A DNA stretch of 64,000 nt from Siphonodentalium dalli (GCA_032622095.1 CP136067.1:125275030-125339029); one strand, 5' to 3'. Counted from the first letter of the stretch, positions 1 to 13,700 are shown. The notes: a model not told the origin generated them from the sequence alone. A program made the numbers and translations.

Positions 1-263
1 TCACCGGCATAGGAATTCCGTAAGGTTTGACATTCGCGCGAGTCGATTGCCCCGGGCGAATTTACCTAGATTGTTTATGATGTGTCCATGGTTACCAATC
101 ATTTCTCTGTCAATTGAAAGTGTTCACTTCAAAGTAAAAACTGATTGTTTTTTTGCATTTTTTATAATAATATATGCCGAACAATAATTAATCTAAAAAA
201 ATAATGGTTGGCAAATAGCATGGTTGTGGCGATAACTGGCTTCAGCTGTATCATGTTGATGGT

Positions 264-1751
264 TAAGGGTGGATACACACATGCATATAATTTCTGTATG
301 TAAAATGCATGTATTTTTACATGGCTACGCCAATCATTGATATCATTAGTCGCCTGCACGCAATCGACAGTTTCAACAGGCGAGACAAGTAAGCAGTTAT
401 AAGCCATTATCAAACAAACTGCTATCAAGAAATTTCAGGCCAGTCATACATACTTTCATGGTATGCCGAAATGAATAAATCCTGTCTGATATATGTTGCT
501 GTTTTTCACGAGTTTTAATTCATTTCGAAAAGTGGATTTGAGTCCGTCGATTTTATACTTGATTTGTTTCTCATCATTTCAGGGTCACCCAAAATAAAAA
601 TAAAATGTGCATAATTATTTGAAGCTCTTCTAGGGCGATTGTGATACACGAGTGTTTAATGTCCCATTAACAATCCGATATGGTGCTCTCATGCCTTGAA
701 TAACAGGCATTGGAAAATTAAGACAGACAAATTATACCGGTTCGTTGAGATTCCTCGGATAGTTTCAGAGCGAGCTCATGTGATAGCATTCAATTGGGGT
801 TTACATGCAAATATCCATTACAGCGCCAAAAAAATAATGCAGGTACAGCGTTGAAAGTAAAAAGAGTGACACCCCCCCCCCCCCAATTTCACCCAGAATT
901 TACGCATGAATTATAACCTTTGTGACAATAATCCATGATTGGGGGAGGGGGCTGGTTCTCGAAAGCTTCGAATGAATAAGGGATTTAGTTGAATGTATCA
1001 GCCGGGATTAACTGGGCACGAATGTACAGTATGTTTTACATAAATATTACATAGTTGTAAATTTTGCGTATACATATACAACGCAAGAGAGGAAAGGTTT
1101 CATAGTTGGGAACTCGTAGAGCTAGATAACCCTTTTCACCGAATTAAGAAGACACACAACATCAACACCATCTGTACTCTCAAATGTAAAGCTGTAATAC
1201 TATATGTTCATATACTTATATGAATAGCATAAATTGCTGAATATTAGATTAATCGCTCGTAGCAAGCAGACACGACATAAATGACTGTCAACTACAATAT
1301 TTATAAGTCAGGAGTGGCTTCATTGGTGAGGGGGGGGGGGGGTCAGGACTCAGGGTGCTGCATGCCCCAATCCCACCCGTCGAGGAAATATGCAGTGGTC
1401 AGTCCGGTAGCTTCCGGGATAATATAGCCCCCACATGTTGGGGATCGTAGCCCCTCCGTTGGGAAAATCCTGGGGCCATGAACCACTGGTATACAAATCA
1501 AGAGAATACTGACAATGATTTAAACAGAAAGTCCAACATTTTGGGTTATCGCGCGAACAATTATTTTAAGCGGTCTGACGACTTCCTCCAGTCAACGACT
1601 CTCTGCACATTCAGAGCTTGACACACTGTGGTCAAACATAGCCGCAATGAGTGGGTTGTCAGCGGACACACATTACATGGTCTGTATGATCCATGTAAAA
1701 CGACAAATACACGACATTTACAGAGATTACATGCATGTGTGTATCCACCCT
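264..1751. mobile_element. candidate 1.5-kb element with imperfect inverted ends
   Basis: Left GGGTGGATACACACATGCAT and right ATGCATGTGTGTATCCACCC; the match extends imperfectly for some 35 bp. Left flank TTAA, right TAA. No transposase frame inside; contains poly-C and poly-G tracts (870-885, 1328-1341). Confidence 0.5.
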
Positions 1752-2159
1752 AACAGTCTACTGATAATCGGCAAACTTCATATTTAATTTTCGAATGCAT
1801 AATTGCAAGTTCGTGATATAATTTCAGAATGCAAATGCATTAGGCGGATTCACGTCGAATTCATATAGTATTTTATTTTTATTTTCCAATTCGAAAAGCT
1901 ATTTTTAATGACACATTCGTCAGTTGTTCCTCCGCGTCAGTTTCGTTTTATTTACATTCAAGTCGATCGTCACATGAGCGGCTTTGGACGTCTTTTATCC
2001 CGCATTTTCTTCTTAGGCAACACCAGCCAATAAAATAATACTGTATACTCGAATAACGTAAATTGAGATTGTTTTTACATTAGTTGAATTTTAGATAATT
2101 ATTTCTAATATCTTGAAATTAGTGTGCGTAATTATAAGTAATCAACGTATTTTTTGTTG

Positions 2160-2272
2160 CATTTATGGGCTTATAACATTGTAAGTGGACGAATAACATA
2201 CTTGGTATAATATCGCTTCGCGAATTTATACAGAATGTTATTCGTCCACTTACAATTTGATAATCCCATAAA
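2160..2272. mobile_element. hairpin MITE, family M6, copy 1
   Basis: Arms TTGTAAGTGGACGAATAACA and complement around a TTCGCGAATTTATACAGAA loop. The related copy at 18621-18735 has the same layout and loop. Confidence 0.7.
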
Positions 2273-3246
2273 TACAAGAAATAAAAACAAGAAACACGTT
2301 GAATGCACATGTAAATTCAGATTAATTGTGGCATTGAAGCAAGCGATTGTTTTATGTGGATTATTATTGTTTAAATTTGTTTGTGAGTGCGCAAATTAGT
2401 TATGAAACTGTCCGCATTTTTTTTGACAGTTTGGGTTTTCAGTAGACATGAATTGAATGAAAATTAATTATGTCGTTAACAATAATAGCCTAACGGCGCA
2501 ATAAAATAGTCGGACACATATCAGCACGTGTGCCGGTATTCCAAATGACCACAAGTGAAAGCATGCGGATCATGTGGTATTCATAGATAGATATGTAATA
2601 TAATGACGTACCTACGCACTCCATGAGCAACAGCGTTACGACCGCATGGAGCAGCACCATCACGTGATTTTGCCCAAAGAACTCCATCTGTAGCTGAAGC
2701 AATGTGCTTGAATGAACGAACAGCAAAAGGGACAATACCAAACACTCTAAACCTGGTGCTATCACCCGATAAGCACACGCACGTTACTGACGATTCCAGT
2801 GGTCATACACATAATATCGGCGCAAACAGCGGACCATGTAGCCGTGTAGGCGTGGTTAAATGTAGACTATTCTAAACCGATAGGCTGTGTCTGTACTTTC
2901 ATGCAGAATAACGCGGCATAATTGTATTCATCTAAATTCCTAGACGGTGTGTCCACAAAGGCAAAACGTATATGAGAGCTGATAATATGATTTATATGAC
3001 CCAAGGTAAGCGCTGTTCGATACCACTTCCGTTTCCGCTAAAATATCCAGCTTCCTAAACGGGAAGAATCAATAAGGCCTTCTTTTGTTATCTTATGACA
3101 AAAGAAGGATATGCGTGGGAAGTATAAGTTCCGTTTTTTAAAAATAGTTCTCAGTGGGTGTACCTTTAACAACTACGTAAATATCGTTTAAGAATTCAGA
3201 GATAATGAGCTTTCATTACCCCTGCTAAACGTAGCATGTACATGTA

Positions 3247-4480
3247 TACCATAAAATAGTATTTAGGGGTTACTGGGGGCTTGCTTCCCTCATAAATTGA
3301 AGAAAAACCCTCTTTCCATATATATGCATATTATCAACATCCCGGTCCCAATAATTGATGTCTCAATCCCGGAGCGCTACTATTTTTGTTATTAAAGTGA
3401 CATAAAGTGCATATACCTATACCATTTATAATGCCATAACAAGGGAATTAGCGGTCGCTAGGGGCTTTCTTCCCTCTTGATGGGTGTGCGCATATATAAA
3501 TAGATAAATATTCAAATATGTTAATACTGGACTTATTTTATTCTGAACTAAGCCCTCAGACGATGTCAAAACGTTATTTCGTTGGATGGCTCCGTCCATA
3601 ATGAAAACCCAGTATAAAAACCGTTCATAATCATGGTAGGCCGTGAGTTGGTTTATTCGTGTTATTTTCCAGTCTGTTTTCTTAAAATAAGCACAATACG
3701 TGCTTATTTCATATTTAAATATTTCCAAATGGGGCTGTTTTAATAACCAGAGTTTAGGTCCATATATAGAGCGTATTTGAGTTTTCAAAAATTTCCAATA
3801 TGAATTGATCTCGCGCCAATAAAAATAATCCGAATTGTGGTTTTTTTCTCGAGAACAGGCTTGATTTTATAGTCTGTTCTTGTGAAAATAAGTACATTGC
3901 GTGATTATTTTGAATGTTGCGTCTTAGGCCCATATAGAGAGTATTTGAGAAAAAAAACGCTCATATGGGTGTAAAACGCAGCGTTCAATATAAGCACGAT
4001 ATGGACTTATTTCAATACGAAATAAGCCCATACTGGCACTGTTCTACTTTTTCATCAATACGAGAACCTCTGTGAATATAAAGGACAAATTTGAATCTAT
4101 TGGCACGATGATATGTTAGCATTTTAGATGGACTGGTGGCACAATAAGAATCCACAATCATTATGTAAACCTGTGCCTATTGTGGTTATATATGTCCACA
4201 GAGGCGATTTAGTGGTGTTTAGAGGGGCAATAATTGCAGGCACAATAATCGACAGGGATAGCGCCGTGGTTGTATTGGGTATGCATACACAGGCGATTTA
4301 GTAAGGAAAATTATTTACGCCCAATTTGTGAACAGCTGAAAGGGCATAAATGACCAGTTTATAGATGGAACACTGGCATAACAAAAATCCACAAGGATAA
4401 GCCCGTTGATGCTGTGGTTATTGGTTATTTGTCTGCATAGGCGATTTAGCAACTGACTTATGATAAATGTTTGAACAGCT
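3247..4480 (+). repeat. long inverted repeat, left arm
   Basis: ACTGGGGGCTTGCTTCCCTC, GACGGAGCC-like, CCCATATAGAGAGTATTTGA, AATTGGGCG and GCGATTTAGCAACTGA blocks occur in the opposite order and orientation at 21415-23175. The 120-codon minus-strand frame inside it is repeat sequence. Confidence 0.75.
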
Positions 4481-4556
4481 CTATGGGTATACAAGAAAAC
4501 TAAGATGCATGCATCAGGTCGGCCGTGAACTATCTACCATATAATTGTTGTAGCTA

Positions 4557-4934
4557 TCGATTATACATTTTGAAACACCTGTCTGTATGTATGTATGTGT
4601 GTATGCATGAATGCATGTGTGTATGTGTTATAGACTCTAACACTGCTCGAATTTGGTATTTAACGTGTCAACTTGACCTCGCTCATAGGCATGTTTCTGG
4701 ACCTTGACCGATCCGACTAAAAAATTGTGTGTAGGACTACTTCGATCCCGGGAGCAATATAGACGGGTCCAATTTCACGTGGGACCATGTTCTCGAACGT
4801 GCTGATATAGGCATGTTTCTGGACCAATTGAACAATAGTTTGGCCAGACGCTGTATATACTGGGTACTGTCCAGATGGAGGCGATCACAAAAAAATCCCT
4901 AACTAGCCCGAACGAAGTCGAGTACATCAGCTAG
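4557..4934 (+). mobile_element. Helitron-type non-autonomous unit, upstream of a tandem pair
   Basis: Begins TCGATTATACATTTTGAAAC after an A, has a CTGTCTGTATGTATG tract near the 5' end, and ends with a short hairpin (GCCCGAACGAAGTCGAG) followed by CAGCTAG. A TC start, a hairpin near the 3' end and a CTAG end match Helitron termini. No Rep/helicase coding. Confidence 0.65.
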
Positions 4935-5431
4935 TCTAATACATATTTTGGACATTTGTCTGTCTGTTTGTCTGTTAGCTATGGCCGGGAAAACTGCCTG
5001 ACAGATTTGACGAAATTTGATACCTAGGGGAAATTATTTCCAGGGAGTATTTTGGACGGGTCAAATCTTGATCCCGACCTGACTTTGACATTCAAAAAGA
5101 TCAATTCAAGGTCAAATCTGGTAAACCGGAAGTATTTCAACGAAATTTGATACCTACTGTTACTTTTGTCCCAGGAGTGTTTCGGGTGGGTCAAATCATG
5201 ACCCTGACCTGATCTTGACATTCAAAATTGTCAATTCAAGGTCAAATCGGGTAAAGCCGGTCGGATTTTGACGGGTACTTTTGTCGTGACTTGTGTCCGG
5301 GGAGTGTTTTGGAGTCAAATCGTGACCCCGACATGACCTTCACCTTTAAAATAGTCAATTCAAGGTTAAATCGCGCAATTCTCCGAAAATCAGAGGGGAA
5401 CATCCCGGACGAAGTCGGGTCCACCAGCTAC
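4935..5431 (+). mobile_element. Helitron-type unit, second of the pair
   Basis: Starts TCTAATACATATTTTGG directly after CTAG of the previous unit, has a GTCTGTCTGTTTGTCTG tract, repeats the TTCAAGGTCAAATCGGG modules seen at 34-37 kb and ends CCCGGACGAAGTCGGG, then CCACCAGCTAC, a one-base change from CTAG. Confidence 0.65.
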
Positions 5432-5599
5432 TATTATATATTTCTAGATTTAGTTACAAACTAAATACCTGTATATTGTACAAAGAAATGTTTGACAAAT
5501 ATATTTGTATCAATATTACCATGCGGGTCATTAAAATAGATACGACGAAACAAATTTTGAAGGGTGCATGTATCAGTAAATTTTTATATTTCAAATGAT

Positions 5600-6950
5600 G
5601 ACAGGAATGCGGAAAGTTGAAGTACCTACGTAATACTGGCTATCCGCATGAAGAGATATACATGTATATAAAAACCAAAATAGAAGATGACTGCTGGCGA
5701 CAATGTTTTCCAAAAAAATTCAAAGCATTCGATAGCTCCCATCTAGTTGTCAGCCCGAAGATCGATATGAAGTTTGGTGACTATCAGATGAGGCATATGT
5801 CTGTACAGTTGCTAAACAATTCAGTCATGCAAAAGAGTATCAAAGAGTAAGATACCAAATTGCTGCCTGTGGTAATGTTTTTTAACGAAATTCGGGAAAA
5901 TTAGATTACTCTCACGCTGGTTATCCAGAAGATCATTGTGGAATCTGGTGACGATCGGACAAGGGGTGTCGTCTGTAGGATCAACCAAATTATTTAGCCA
6001 TAAAAATAGTAAAATTGAAGATCACCGCTGGCAGTGATGTCTTCACAAGGACAGTTTGAGAACAAAATATGGCTCACATCTAGCGGTGACCCAAAATATC
6101 CACATTAGAAAAAGTTCTCCAATAAAAGTTGGCTGCAGGGTGCGCCAATTGATTCAAATTCGAAATTTAGCAGGGTGTACTGCTTGTGGCCATGTTTTCC
6201 CCGCAAATTTGATAGACTGATGGACAAAACCACTGAATCCGTTGAATCAGTATACCTGTATACATTGATTAATTTATATGCATTGTTATACACAGTACTG
6301 GTATATAAAGGTACTGAAAATAACTATATTACTAGTATACATAAAATAAACCATATATCATGGCTATGGGTTCATGACAGCTGAGCACTTGGTGTGAATT
6401 AAAGAGTGGTGGTTTCTCAAGCATATCTAACCCTCCACGTTAGAAACATGCCATTAAATGTCATAAGTATAATCTAGCTTGAGGACAGAAGTGATCCATA
6501 AAACCCCCCTTAATTCAACCAGGTCCTCGCGCGATGTATGGTCGATCACATGATGATCTAGGGGGGGATTAGAATTGTTGTAATAAACAGCACTGCGTGT
6601 AAATATAAAATAAAATAGTGCTACATCTTATTACAGATTATTGCCATATATAATCAGTGATTATACAGACAGTCTGACAAAATAAAGTTTCAGTGACACT
6701 CTATCCGAAGAGGGGAATACTTACATCTGTTACAGTCAATGGAGCAATTATGAATCTGGAAAGGTGAAATTTCTAAGTAATACTAGATATCGACATAACG
6801 CGATAACATATAACGTAAATGCAATATGGCCGCTGGCGACCATTTTTTCCTATGAAATTAAAAAAATATTTGATAGCTCTCATCTGATAGATCAATATCA
6901 AGATAAATATGAAGTTTGGTGATGATCGGATGAGTGAAGTGGACTGTGGT
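5600..6950 (+). repeat. degenerate repeats with the CGCTGGCGACCAT phrase
   Basis: Units with 'GGCCGCTGGCGAC', 'AAATTCAAA', 'GATAGCTCCCATCT' and 'ATGAAGTTTGGTGA' at 5680-5800, 5930-6080, 6120-6220 and 6825-6950. Similar material on the other strand at 38360-38760. A short frame at 5617-5850 lies in it and is not a recognised protein. Confidence 0.6.
6386..6526. mobile_element. palindromic MITE, family M5, copy 1
   Basis: CACTTGGTGTGAATTAAAGA, GGTTTCTCAAGC ... GCTTGAGGACAG, ATTCAACCAGGTCC. Same family as 61109-61246. Confidence 0.7.
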
Positions 6951-6972
6951 CTGTGCTAAACGGTTTTGTAAT

Positions 6973-7275
6973 GCTTAAAAAGATTCTTACCTTAATATTT
7001 TTATGTTCACTTTATAAACTTCACTGAGTCATCTTTGTCATGTATTGAGTTTGATATCTTTTGTTAACAGTTTATAAATTATGTATGTCTCATGTTTGTT
7101 ATTTTAATTTATGTGTTTATTATCATTAAATAAAGTTGCATTCCTTAAAAAGATTCTTACCTCAATGTTTTTATGTTCACTTTATAAACTCCACTGAGTC
7201 ATCTTTGTCATGTATTGAATTTGATATCTTTTGTTAAAAGTTTATAAATTATGTATGTCTCGTGTTCGTTATTAT
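6973..7275 (+). repeat. tandem duplication, two units of 170 bp
   Basis: CTTAAAAAGATTCTTACCT at 6974 and 7144; both units continue with ACTGAGTCATCTTTGTCATG. The first ends in a TTAAATAAAGTTGCATTCC phrase that looks like a transcript 3' end. Confidence 0.85.
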
Positions 7276-7881
7276 ATTATATACACTTTATAGTGTGTTT
7301 TCAGAACGAAAAAAAAAATGAATAAAATCAACAAATTTGTAAATTTAAAAACAATTCAAACGTTGTTGTATTCCATGTCCCAGCCCGGACATATACACCA
7401 AATTTCAATAATATTCATTGAGAAACAATGGACAAAACGCTATATAACACCCGTATACATATTTTATTCCGAGCCGGACTAATCCTCGGGTACATGTTAT
7501 AGTAGGTACCGAATTGACACACGTCGACTGGGGCGAGTTGGCCCTGGGGCGATTAGGCCGATTCCGGCACCTTCTATAATTTACGTATGTATCCGTTTAC
7601 GCGTAGTTTACTTTAGAAAGTTCCGCAATTAATACCGTAAATAGAGCGACCATATTTGACAGAGAATGCCTCTGTTATTGATTATCAAGTTGTTATACAT
7701 TAAAAACGACAAATTCACATGCTCGTTCAAGCGCAGTAGTCTATTTTCCCCATGTTAAAGGACATCCACAAATACTAAATAACGCTAACCTACTGCCGAA
7801 TGTTTTACACGACAACTGTTAACATATTTGGGCTGAATTCATCTGACGCGGTATTATTCCTCAAAATAAACAACAAAACCA

Positions 7882-8195
7882 CACTGCCAAAAATAATTTC
7901 TTAATAAGATAAAATATCTTGAAACAAGAAAAACTATTTCCTGAAACAGGAAAATAAATCTTATTTTAAGAAATATACCCCCCAAGTCTGCTACATCAAG
8001 AAAATTTAAGAAACTCCCACCAGTCAAGAGATAGTTTTCTCAAATAAGATAGATTTTAGTCTTGAAACAAGAAACAATTTCCTTACTAAGAAAATGGCTT
8101 CAAAAATTAAATATATATTTCTTGTTTCAAGATTTTTTTTCTAAGTTAAGAAATACTTAAAGAAAATATTTCTAAACCAAGAATTAATTGTTATG
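7882..8195. repeat. iterated TTTCTTA element, left end
   Basis: Starts CACTGCCAAAAATAATTTCT, then a dense run of AAGAAA / TTTCTTA and TCTTGAAACAAG words in both orientations. Confidence 0.55.
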
Positions 8196-8270
8196 TACAA
8201 ATTACTGCTGTAATGGAATAACTGTAAAAGTCCAACGATAGCAAAATTGTGATCAAAATTTTATGGTAAA

Positions 8271-8540
8271 CATTGAAAAAGGTCCAACCTGTTGATTAAA
8301 TATTCTGAAATTCATATTCATACTTAAATATTTGAACTACATGTAATACTACAGCTATAGGATTATATAATTGTTGACAAGTCACTCACTGTAACAGTTT
8401 TGTTTACATAACATTGGAAAAGGTCCAACCTGTTGATTAAATATTCTGAAAATGTTATTCATAGTTAAATATTTGAACTAATAATACAGCTAGAATTATA
8501 TATTTGTTGACAAATCACTGTAACAGTTTTGTTTACATGA
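8271..8540 (+). repeat. tandem duplication, two units of about 140 bp
   Basis: AAAAGGTCCAACCTGTTGAT and GTAACAGTTTTGTTTACAT occur in each unit. Confidence 0.8.
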
Positions 8541-8868
8541 CAATAGTTTCAACAGCTGTAATTATTTGTTTATTGGCAATCTGTCAGTAAGTGTTTTTAT
8601 CTATTTCTCAATGCTCTTAGGGCATGCTGACCTTTATACAATTTTAATAAAATTTTGTTTGCACAATATAGTGGGTCGCCATTGAGGAGGCCTCCCTTGA
8701 AATCTCCAGTTGGTGGTTTGCCACACCATCCCGAACTAGACAAACCTCTCTGGTGGCCCCTTGCATTGAACCTATTAATTAAACAGGTACTTTAAGCTGG
8801 TATATACCCCTCTTATATAAGGATGGAAGATGCTACCAATTTCAAACCGATGGTATTTCTTCAGAGTT

Positions 8869-11063
8869 GACTCATTTGTATTATGAAAGCAAGCCCAATG
8901 AGGCCATGCACCTATTGTATGTTTATAACACACACAAGACTATATCTTAGCAGAATGCATGTCTCTGATGATACAAACAATAAAATATCCAATTTATCCA
9001 TAGTTGAATTTCATTTGGCTATATAGGAAAGCATACAATGTGGCTTTTATGTAGTTTCCACAAAGTATTTTAAGTAAAATATCCATCAAGTGATGTGTTC
9101 TGCCTTGTCCTATATATTAAAATGCATGCAATGGCCATGATAAATGCTTAATTTATTGGTAGAGATGTCAATCTGATAAGAAATACTGACATTTTAGGTT
9201 TGGTACACCATTTCAGCTGGCTTGGCATCTTTTAAATTTGAAACCTAAGGAAATTTATTCAGCTTTGACCCTCTAAATTATGGAAGAAAGCCCAAATGAA
9301 GCCACTATTTGCATGTTAGTAACATGTATAAGGCTATATCTCAACAGAATACATGTCTCTGATAAAATGCACAATAAAATATCCATAGTTCAATTGCATT
9401 TGGCTATAGAGGGATGCATACAATATTGGTTTTATGTAGTTTCCACAGACCATTTTAAGTAAAATATCCATCAAATGATGTTTTCTACATAGCCTTGTAT
9501 ATTAAAATGCATGTAATGACCATGGGAAATGTTTAATTCATTAGTTGATATGTCCATCTGATAAGAAATACTGACAATTGAGGTTTAAAATGCCATTTCA
9601 TGGGATTATGGGATCATAAATATCAAACTAAGGGAATTCCTTCAGATTTGACTCTCTAAATAATGGAAGAAAGCCAAAATGAAGCCACTATTTGCATGTT
9701 AATGACATGTATAAGGCTATATCTCAACAGAATACATGTCTCTGATGAAATCAACAATAAAATATCCATAGTTTAATTTGTTTTGGCTATACAGGGATGC
9801 ATACAACATGCCTTTTAGGTTGTTTCCACAGACTATTTTAAGTAAAATATCCATCAAATGATGTTTTCTGCCTTGTCCTGTATATTAAAATGCATGCAAT
9901 GACCATGAAAAATGTTTAATTTATTGGTAGAGATGTCCATCTGATAAGAAATACTGCCATTTGAGGTTTGATACACCATTTCAGCTGGCTTGGCATCTTA
10001 CAAATTTGAAATAAGGGAATTTATTCAGCTTTGACCCTCTAAATTATGGAAAAAAGCCTAAATTATGCCATTATTGGCATCTTTATAACATATATAAGGC
10101 TATATCTGAACAGAATACATGTCTCTGATGAAATCAACAATAAAATATCCATAGTTTAATTTGTTTTGGCTATACAGGGATGCATACAACATGGCTTTTA
10201 GGTTGTTTCCACAGACTATTTTAAGTAAAATATCCATCAAATGATGTTTTCTGCCTTGTCCTGTATATTAAAATGCATGCAATGACCATGAAAAATGTTT
10301 AATTTATTGGTAGAGATGTCCATCTGATAAGAAATACTGCCATTTGAGGTTTGATACACCATTTCAGCTGGCTTGGCATCTTACAAATTTGAAATAAGGG
10401 AATTTATTCAGCTTTGACCCTCTAAATTATGGAAAAAAAACCTAAATTATGCCACTATTGGCATCTTTATAACATATATAAGGCTATATCTGAACAGAAT
10501 ACATGTCTCAGATGAAATAAACAATACAATATCCATAGTTTAATTTGATTTGGCTATACAGGGATGCATACAATATTGCTTTTATGTAGTTTCCACTGAC
10601 TATTTTAAGTAAAATATCCATCAAATGATGTTTTCTACATTGCCTTGTATATTAAAAATGCATGTAATGACCATGGGAAATGTTTAATTTATTAGTTGAT
10701 ATGTCCATCTGATAGGAAATACTGACATTTGAGGTTTTAAATACCATTTCATGGGATTATGGAATCATAAATATCAAACTAAGGGAATTTCTTCAGATTT
10801 GACTCTCTAAATGATGGTAGAAAGGCCAAATGAAGCCACTATTTGCATGTTTATAACATGTATAAGGCCATATCTTTGCAGAATGCTTTTCTCTGATAAT
10901 AAAACAAATAACATATCTATATTTCATAGTTTGGTTGGCAAAACAGGGTGCATAACATGTGGTTTTAAAGTAGTTTCACAGACTATTTTAACTAGAATAT
11001 CAATTAAATGATGTAATCTAACTTGCCCTGTGTTTTAAAATGCATACACTGACCATGATAAAT
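8869..11063 (+). repeat. satellite, six units of about 383 bp
   Basis: The phrase GACYCTCTAAATNATGG recurs at 9267, 9650, 10033, 10416 and 10801 (steps 383, 383, 383, 385), with a diverged first unit at 8869. The middle units are nearly identical. The unit contains ATGTCTCTGATGAAATCAAC and GTTTCCACAGACTATTTTAA. It ends at a piggyBac-like MITE terminus. Confidence 0.9.
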
Positions 11064-11080
11064 GTTTAATACAAACAGCG

Positions 11081-11122
11081 TCCTTAATGCTGCACCAGCC
11101 TAACTCCCGTTATGAAAGGGTT
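11081..11122. mobile_element. right end of the piggyBac-like hairpin MITE family
   Basis: CTTAATGCTGCACCAGCC, then ACTCCCGTTATGAAAGGG|TTAA. It follows the last satellite unit at 8869-11063 directly. Confidence 0.6.
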
Positions 11123-11957
11123 AAATTAATAAACAAAGGTTACACAGACACCCCCCCCCCCCCTTCAACAGCGCGGTGAGTGTGTTTTTTATGTAATATA
11201 TGTCATACCCGGTATAAGAGCCCCCCCCCCATTTCGTACGCCGTATTCCATGCCCTGTTACGAGGTACGACATATTCCGGCCCCTCTGTTAGGAGGTATT
11301 CGGTATTCCAAATCTGAGACATGTATTCGAGGCTTCGTGGATAAAAAACTACGCCCATCTTACGTTTTCATAGGATACAACTTGATCGGATTTTAGGTAA
11401 GTGAAACTAATTAGTAATCAATTGAAGTGATTTCTCATTATGAACAGACTGTTACTAGTAAAATATTTAATCGAACTACAATTAAAAGGGCACGACTTAT
11501 CCATTTAATTCAAATGAAATTTGATAGTAAATCGGCCTAATTTTGTTTCCGTGTAATATTTCAGAAAATGGAATCCGTCATTGATAAATGAACATTATTT
11601 TTGTCAAAATAGTAACTTCTGACGGACTATGATTATATGGCATTTATGATTCATATATAAAGGTAGCCCTACACAATATTCCCAACTGCGTTCCCAACTG
11701 CAAAAACGATTTTTAATGAATTATAAATTGGCCTAAATTTTATGCTACATAAAAAGAAAAACTATCCGGGAATGGCTATTTTCGTCTGCAAAATCAAATT
11801 CTGCCATAAATGCAGTGTATTATCGGTCGACATTAATATGACAATAGTTGGAAAATAAAAAGGTCCCATTTATTGAAAATATACATGTAGCTTATAAGGA
11901 AATTGTCAGTTATGATCAGTTATACTTCATACCATTATTCTAACAAATGTCAAGGGA

Positions 11958-12362
11958 AGTCGGTGGCCGACAGGTAGCGTACTGGTCTCTCGTGCCATCG
12001 GACCGGGGATCGTAACGTGGTCAGGGTATTCTGACAAAAATCAGAACTCGGTCAGATACAAGTTTGTCAGGCTGAAAAGTCTCATTCGAGATCACTGAAT
12101 AAAGATCCGAATGCAAAAATGCCGACTTTCCCCCATTACAACACTTGTCCAGGTATGTTGTCGTGGGTTCAGTACGCTGTCCGATCGGACGCGGACATTA
12201 ATGGCTGACCCGTGCATGTACACGCCTCGGTGTGTGCACGTTAAAGAACGCTACTGGAGTCACCACAGGGTTATAAAGTTACTCGGCCGTGGTAGCACCT
12301 GGACCTCCACATAATCCTCAGCACATTGAGGGCGATGGAGTATCGAGTAGATAGATAGATAG
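11958..12362 (+). mobile_element. tRNA-derived SINE, copy 1
   Basis: The head has a tRNA-like A-box region (GGCCGACAGGTAGCGTACTGG, first 20 nt) and a decayed B-box (GGGATCGTAACGTGG), then a body with the phrase CACGTTAAAGAACGCTACT, reminiscent of conserved SINE central domains in deuterostomes and molluscs. The tail is (TAGA)n at 12345-12361. The second copy is at 32034. Family name not determined. Confidence 0.8.
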
Positions 12363-12443
12363 TCAATCTGATAGAATTCCCACAATCTCTTTAATATTGT
12401 CATGTCATGGCCAATTTAACACTAAGTGAACGTTCAGATTACC

Positions 12444-12766
12444 ACGATACAATCGTAAGTGGAAATATTTCCGTCGTAGGAAGTAACCGCTCAACTGTGC
12501 ATGCTCACCTCAAAATCGTAGGTAAAAAATAATATCATGCACTGTTTTATTTAAAAGCGAAATTGTGGCGTATCCTTGGTTATCCCCATTTGCGACGTAA
12601 TCACTAATCAGTCATGTGTATGTAAAAAGTGTGGCCTGAAGGATCGCATGATAGTCAATCACATGCTTTACAAAAAAACTGTGATTTTATCATGTACGAC
12701 ATCGTAATCGTGTGAACAAACTATCCACGATCTCGTCGATCCCGGTTCCTCCACTTAAGATTATAT
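12444..12766. mobile_element. MITE family M7, copy 1
   Basis: Ends ACAATCGTAAGTGGAA and TTCCTCCACTTAAGAT. Interior CAACTGTGCATGCTCAC, GCGTATCCTTGGTTATC and AACAAACTATCCACGAT recur in the next copy. Confidence 0.7.
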
Positions 12767-12816
12767 CTTTCATCTGTACGTTCACTGAGTGAACATTCAT
12801 GATTAATATGCCTACG

Positions 12817-13112
12817 ATTCAATTGTAAGTGGACAGATTCCCATCTTGGGTAATAACCGATAGTTGGACTGCGCATGCTCACGACATGATCACGAGTTAT
12901 ATCAATGCAGATTTGCAAAAATTGTGACGTATCCTTGGTTACCTCCACTTGGTGAAATTTGCGTGTACGTAAAATCGTACAAAGTAAATAGAAATATCAT
13001 AGGATAGTTAATCACGTGGTTAACCACCGATATTAAATATTCTCATCTGCGATGACATCGTAACAAACTATCCATTATTTTGTCAGCCCGATTCCTCCAC
13101 TTACGATTGAAT
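12817..13112. mobile_element. MITE family M7, copy 2 in tandem
   Basis: Ends ATTCAATTGTAAGTGGA and TCCACTTACGATTGAAT, about 50 bp after copy 1 and in the same orientation. Confidence 0.75.
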
Positions 13113-13557
13113 TATGGTCTTCTGACATCTGAATCGCCGAAAATGCTAATATTGTTGGAAGAATGAACTTTACACTTGGTTTTTGAATATGTTTGCAAAT
13201 TATGAAAATACATGCATCCATATCACATACATATATATGCAGCATACATGTACATGTATTTTTTCTTCAATTACAGAAATACCAGATTCATTAGCCATGG
13301 TGGATGCGGCATCATGCCCTCTCATCTTCAACATATGAAGATTGATTTCGCCCATGATTAGTCTAAGCGTCGGTCCTGTCTAGCTAGACACGTGGCAATG
13401 AACAAATGACAGGTGAAATATTACTGGAAGTCTGTTCGCCAAAATACCAGTGGTGAGTTTATAATCTACATGTATAGCTACCATGCAGATGAATATTTGT
13501 ACATTGTCACCAATACATGTATATACTGCTATCCTCAAAATTATGGACCTTAAAAAT

Positions 13558-13700
13558 GGGGGGGGGGGCAGGGGGGAGGGCGGAAAAAAACTGCAGACAC
13601 AGGGTGGAAAAAACTGTTTTCTTCGGTTTGGGTATCCCCCCCCCCCCAAAACAGCAAAAACTGCAGTTTTTTTCCACTGACCATTTGCCTGCCCCCCCCC
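13558..13700. repeat. poly-G/poly-C foldback
   Basis: A G11 tract with CAGGGGGGAGGG, then GGAAAAAAACTGCAG; mirrored by CTGCAGTTTTTTTCC and CCTGCCCCCCCCCC. Overlapping open frames on both strands follow from this symmetry. Confidence 0.65.

Noticed and set aside
3426-3788. A 120-codon minus-strand ORF
   Set aside because: It lies in the long inverted repeat; the counterpart at 22.7-22.9 kb has different substitutions that do not preserve the frame.
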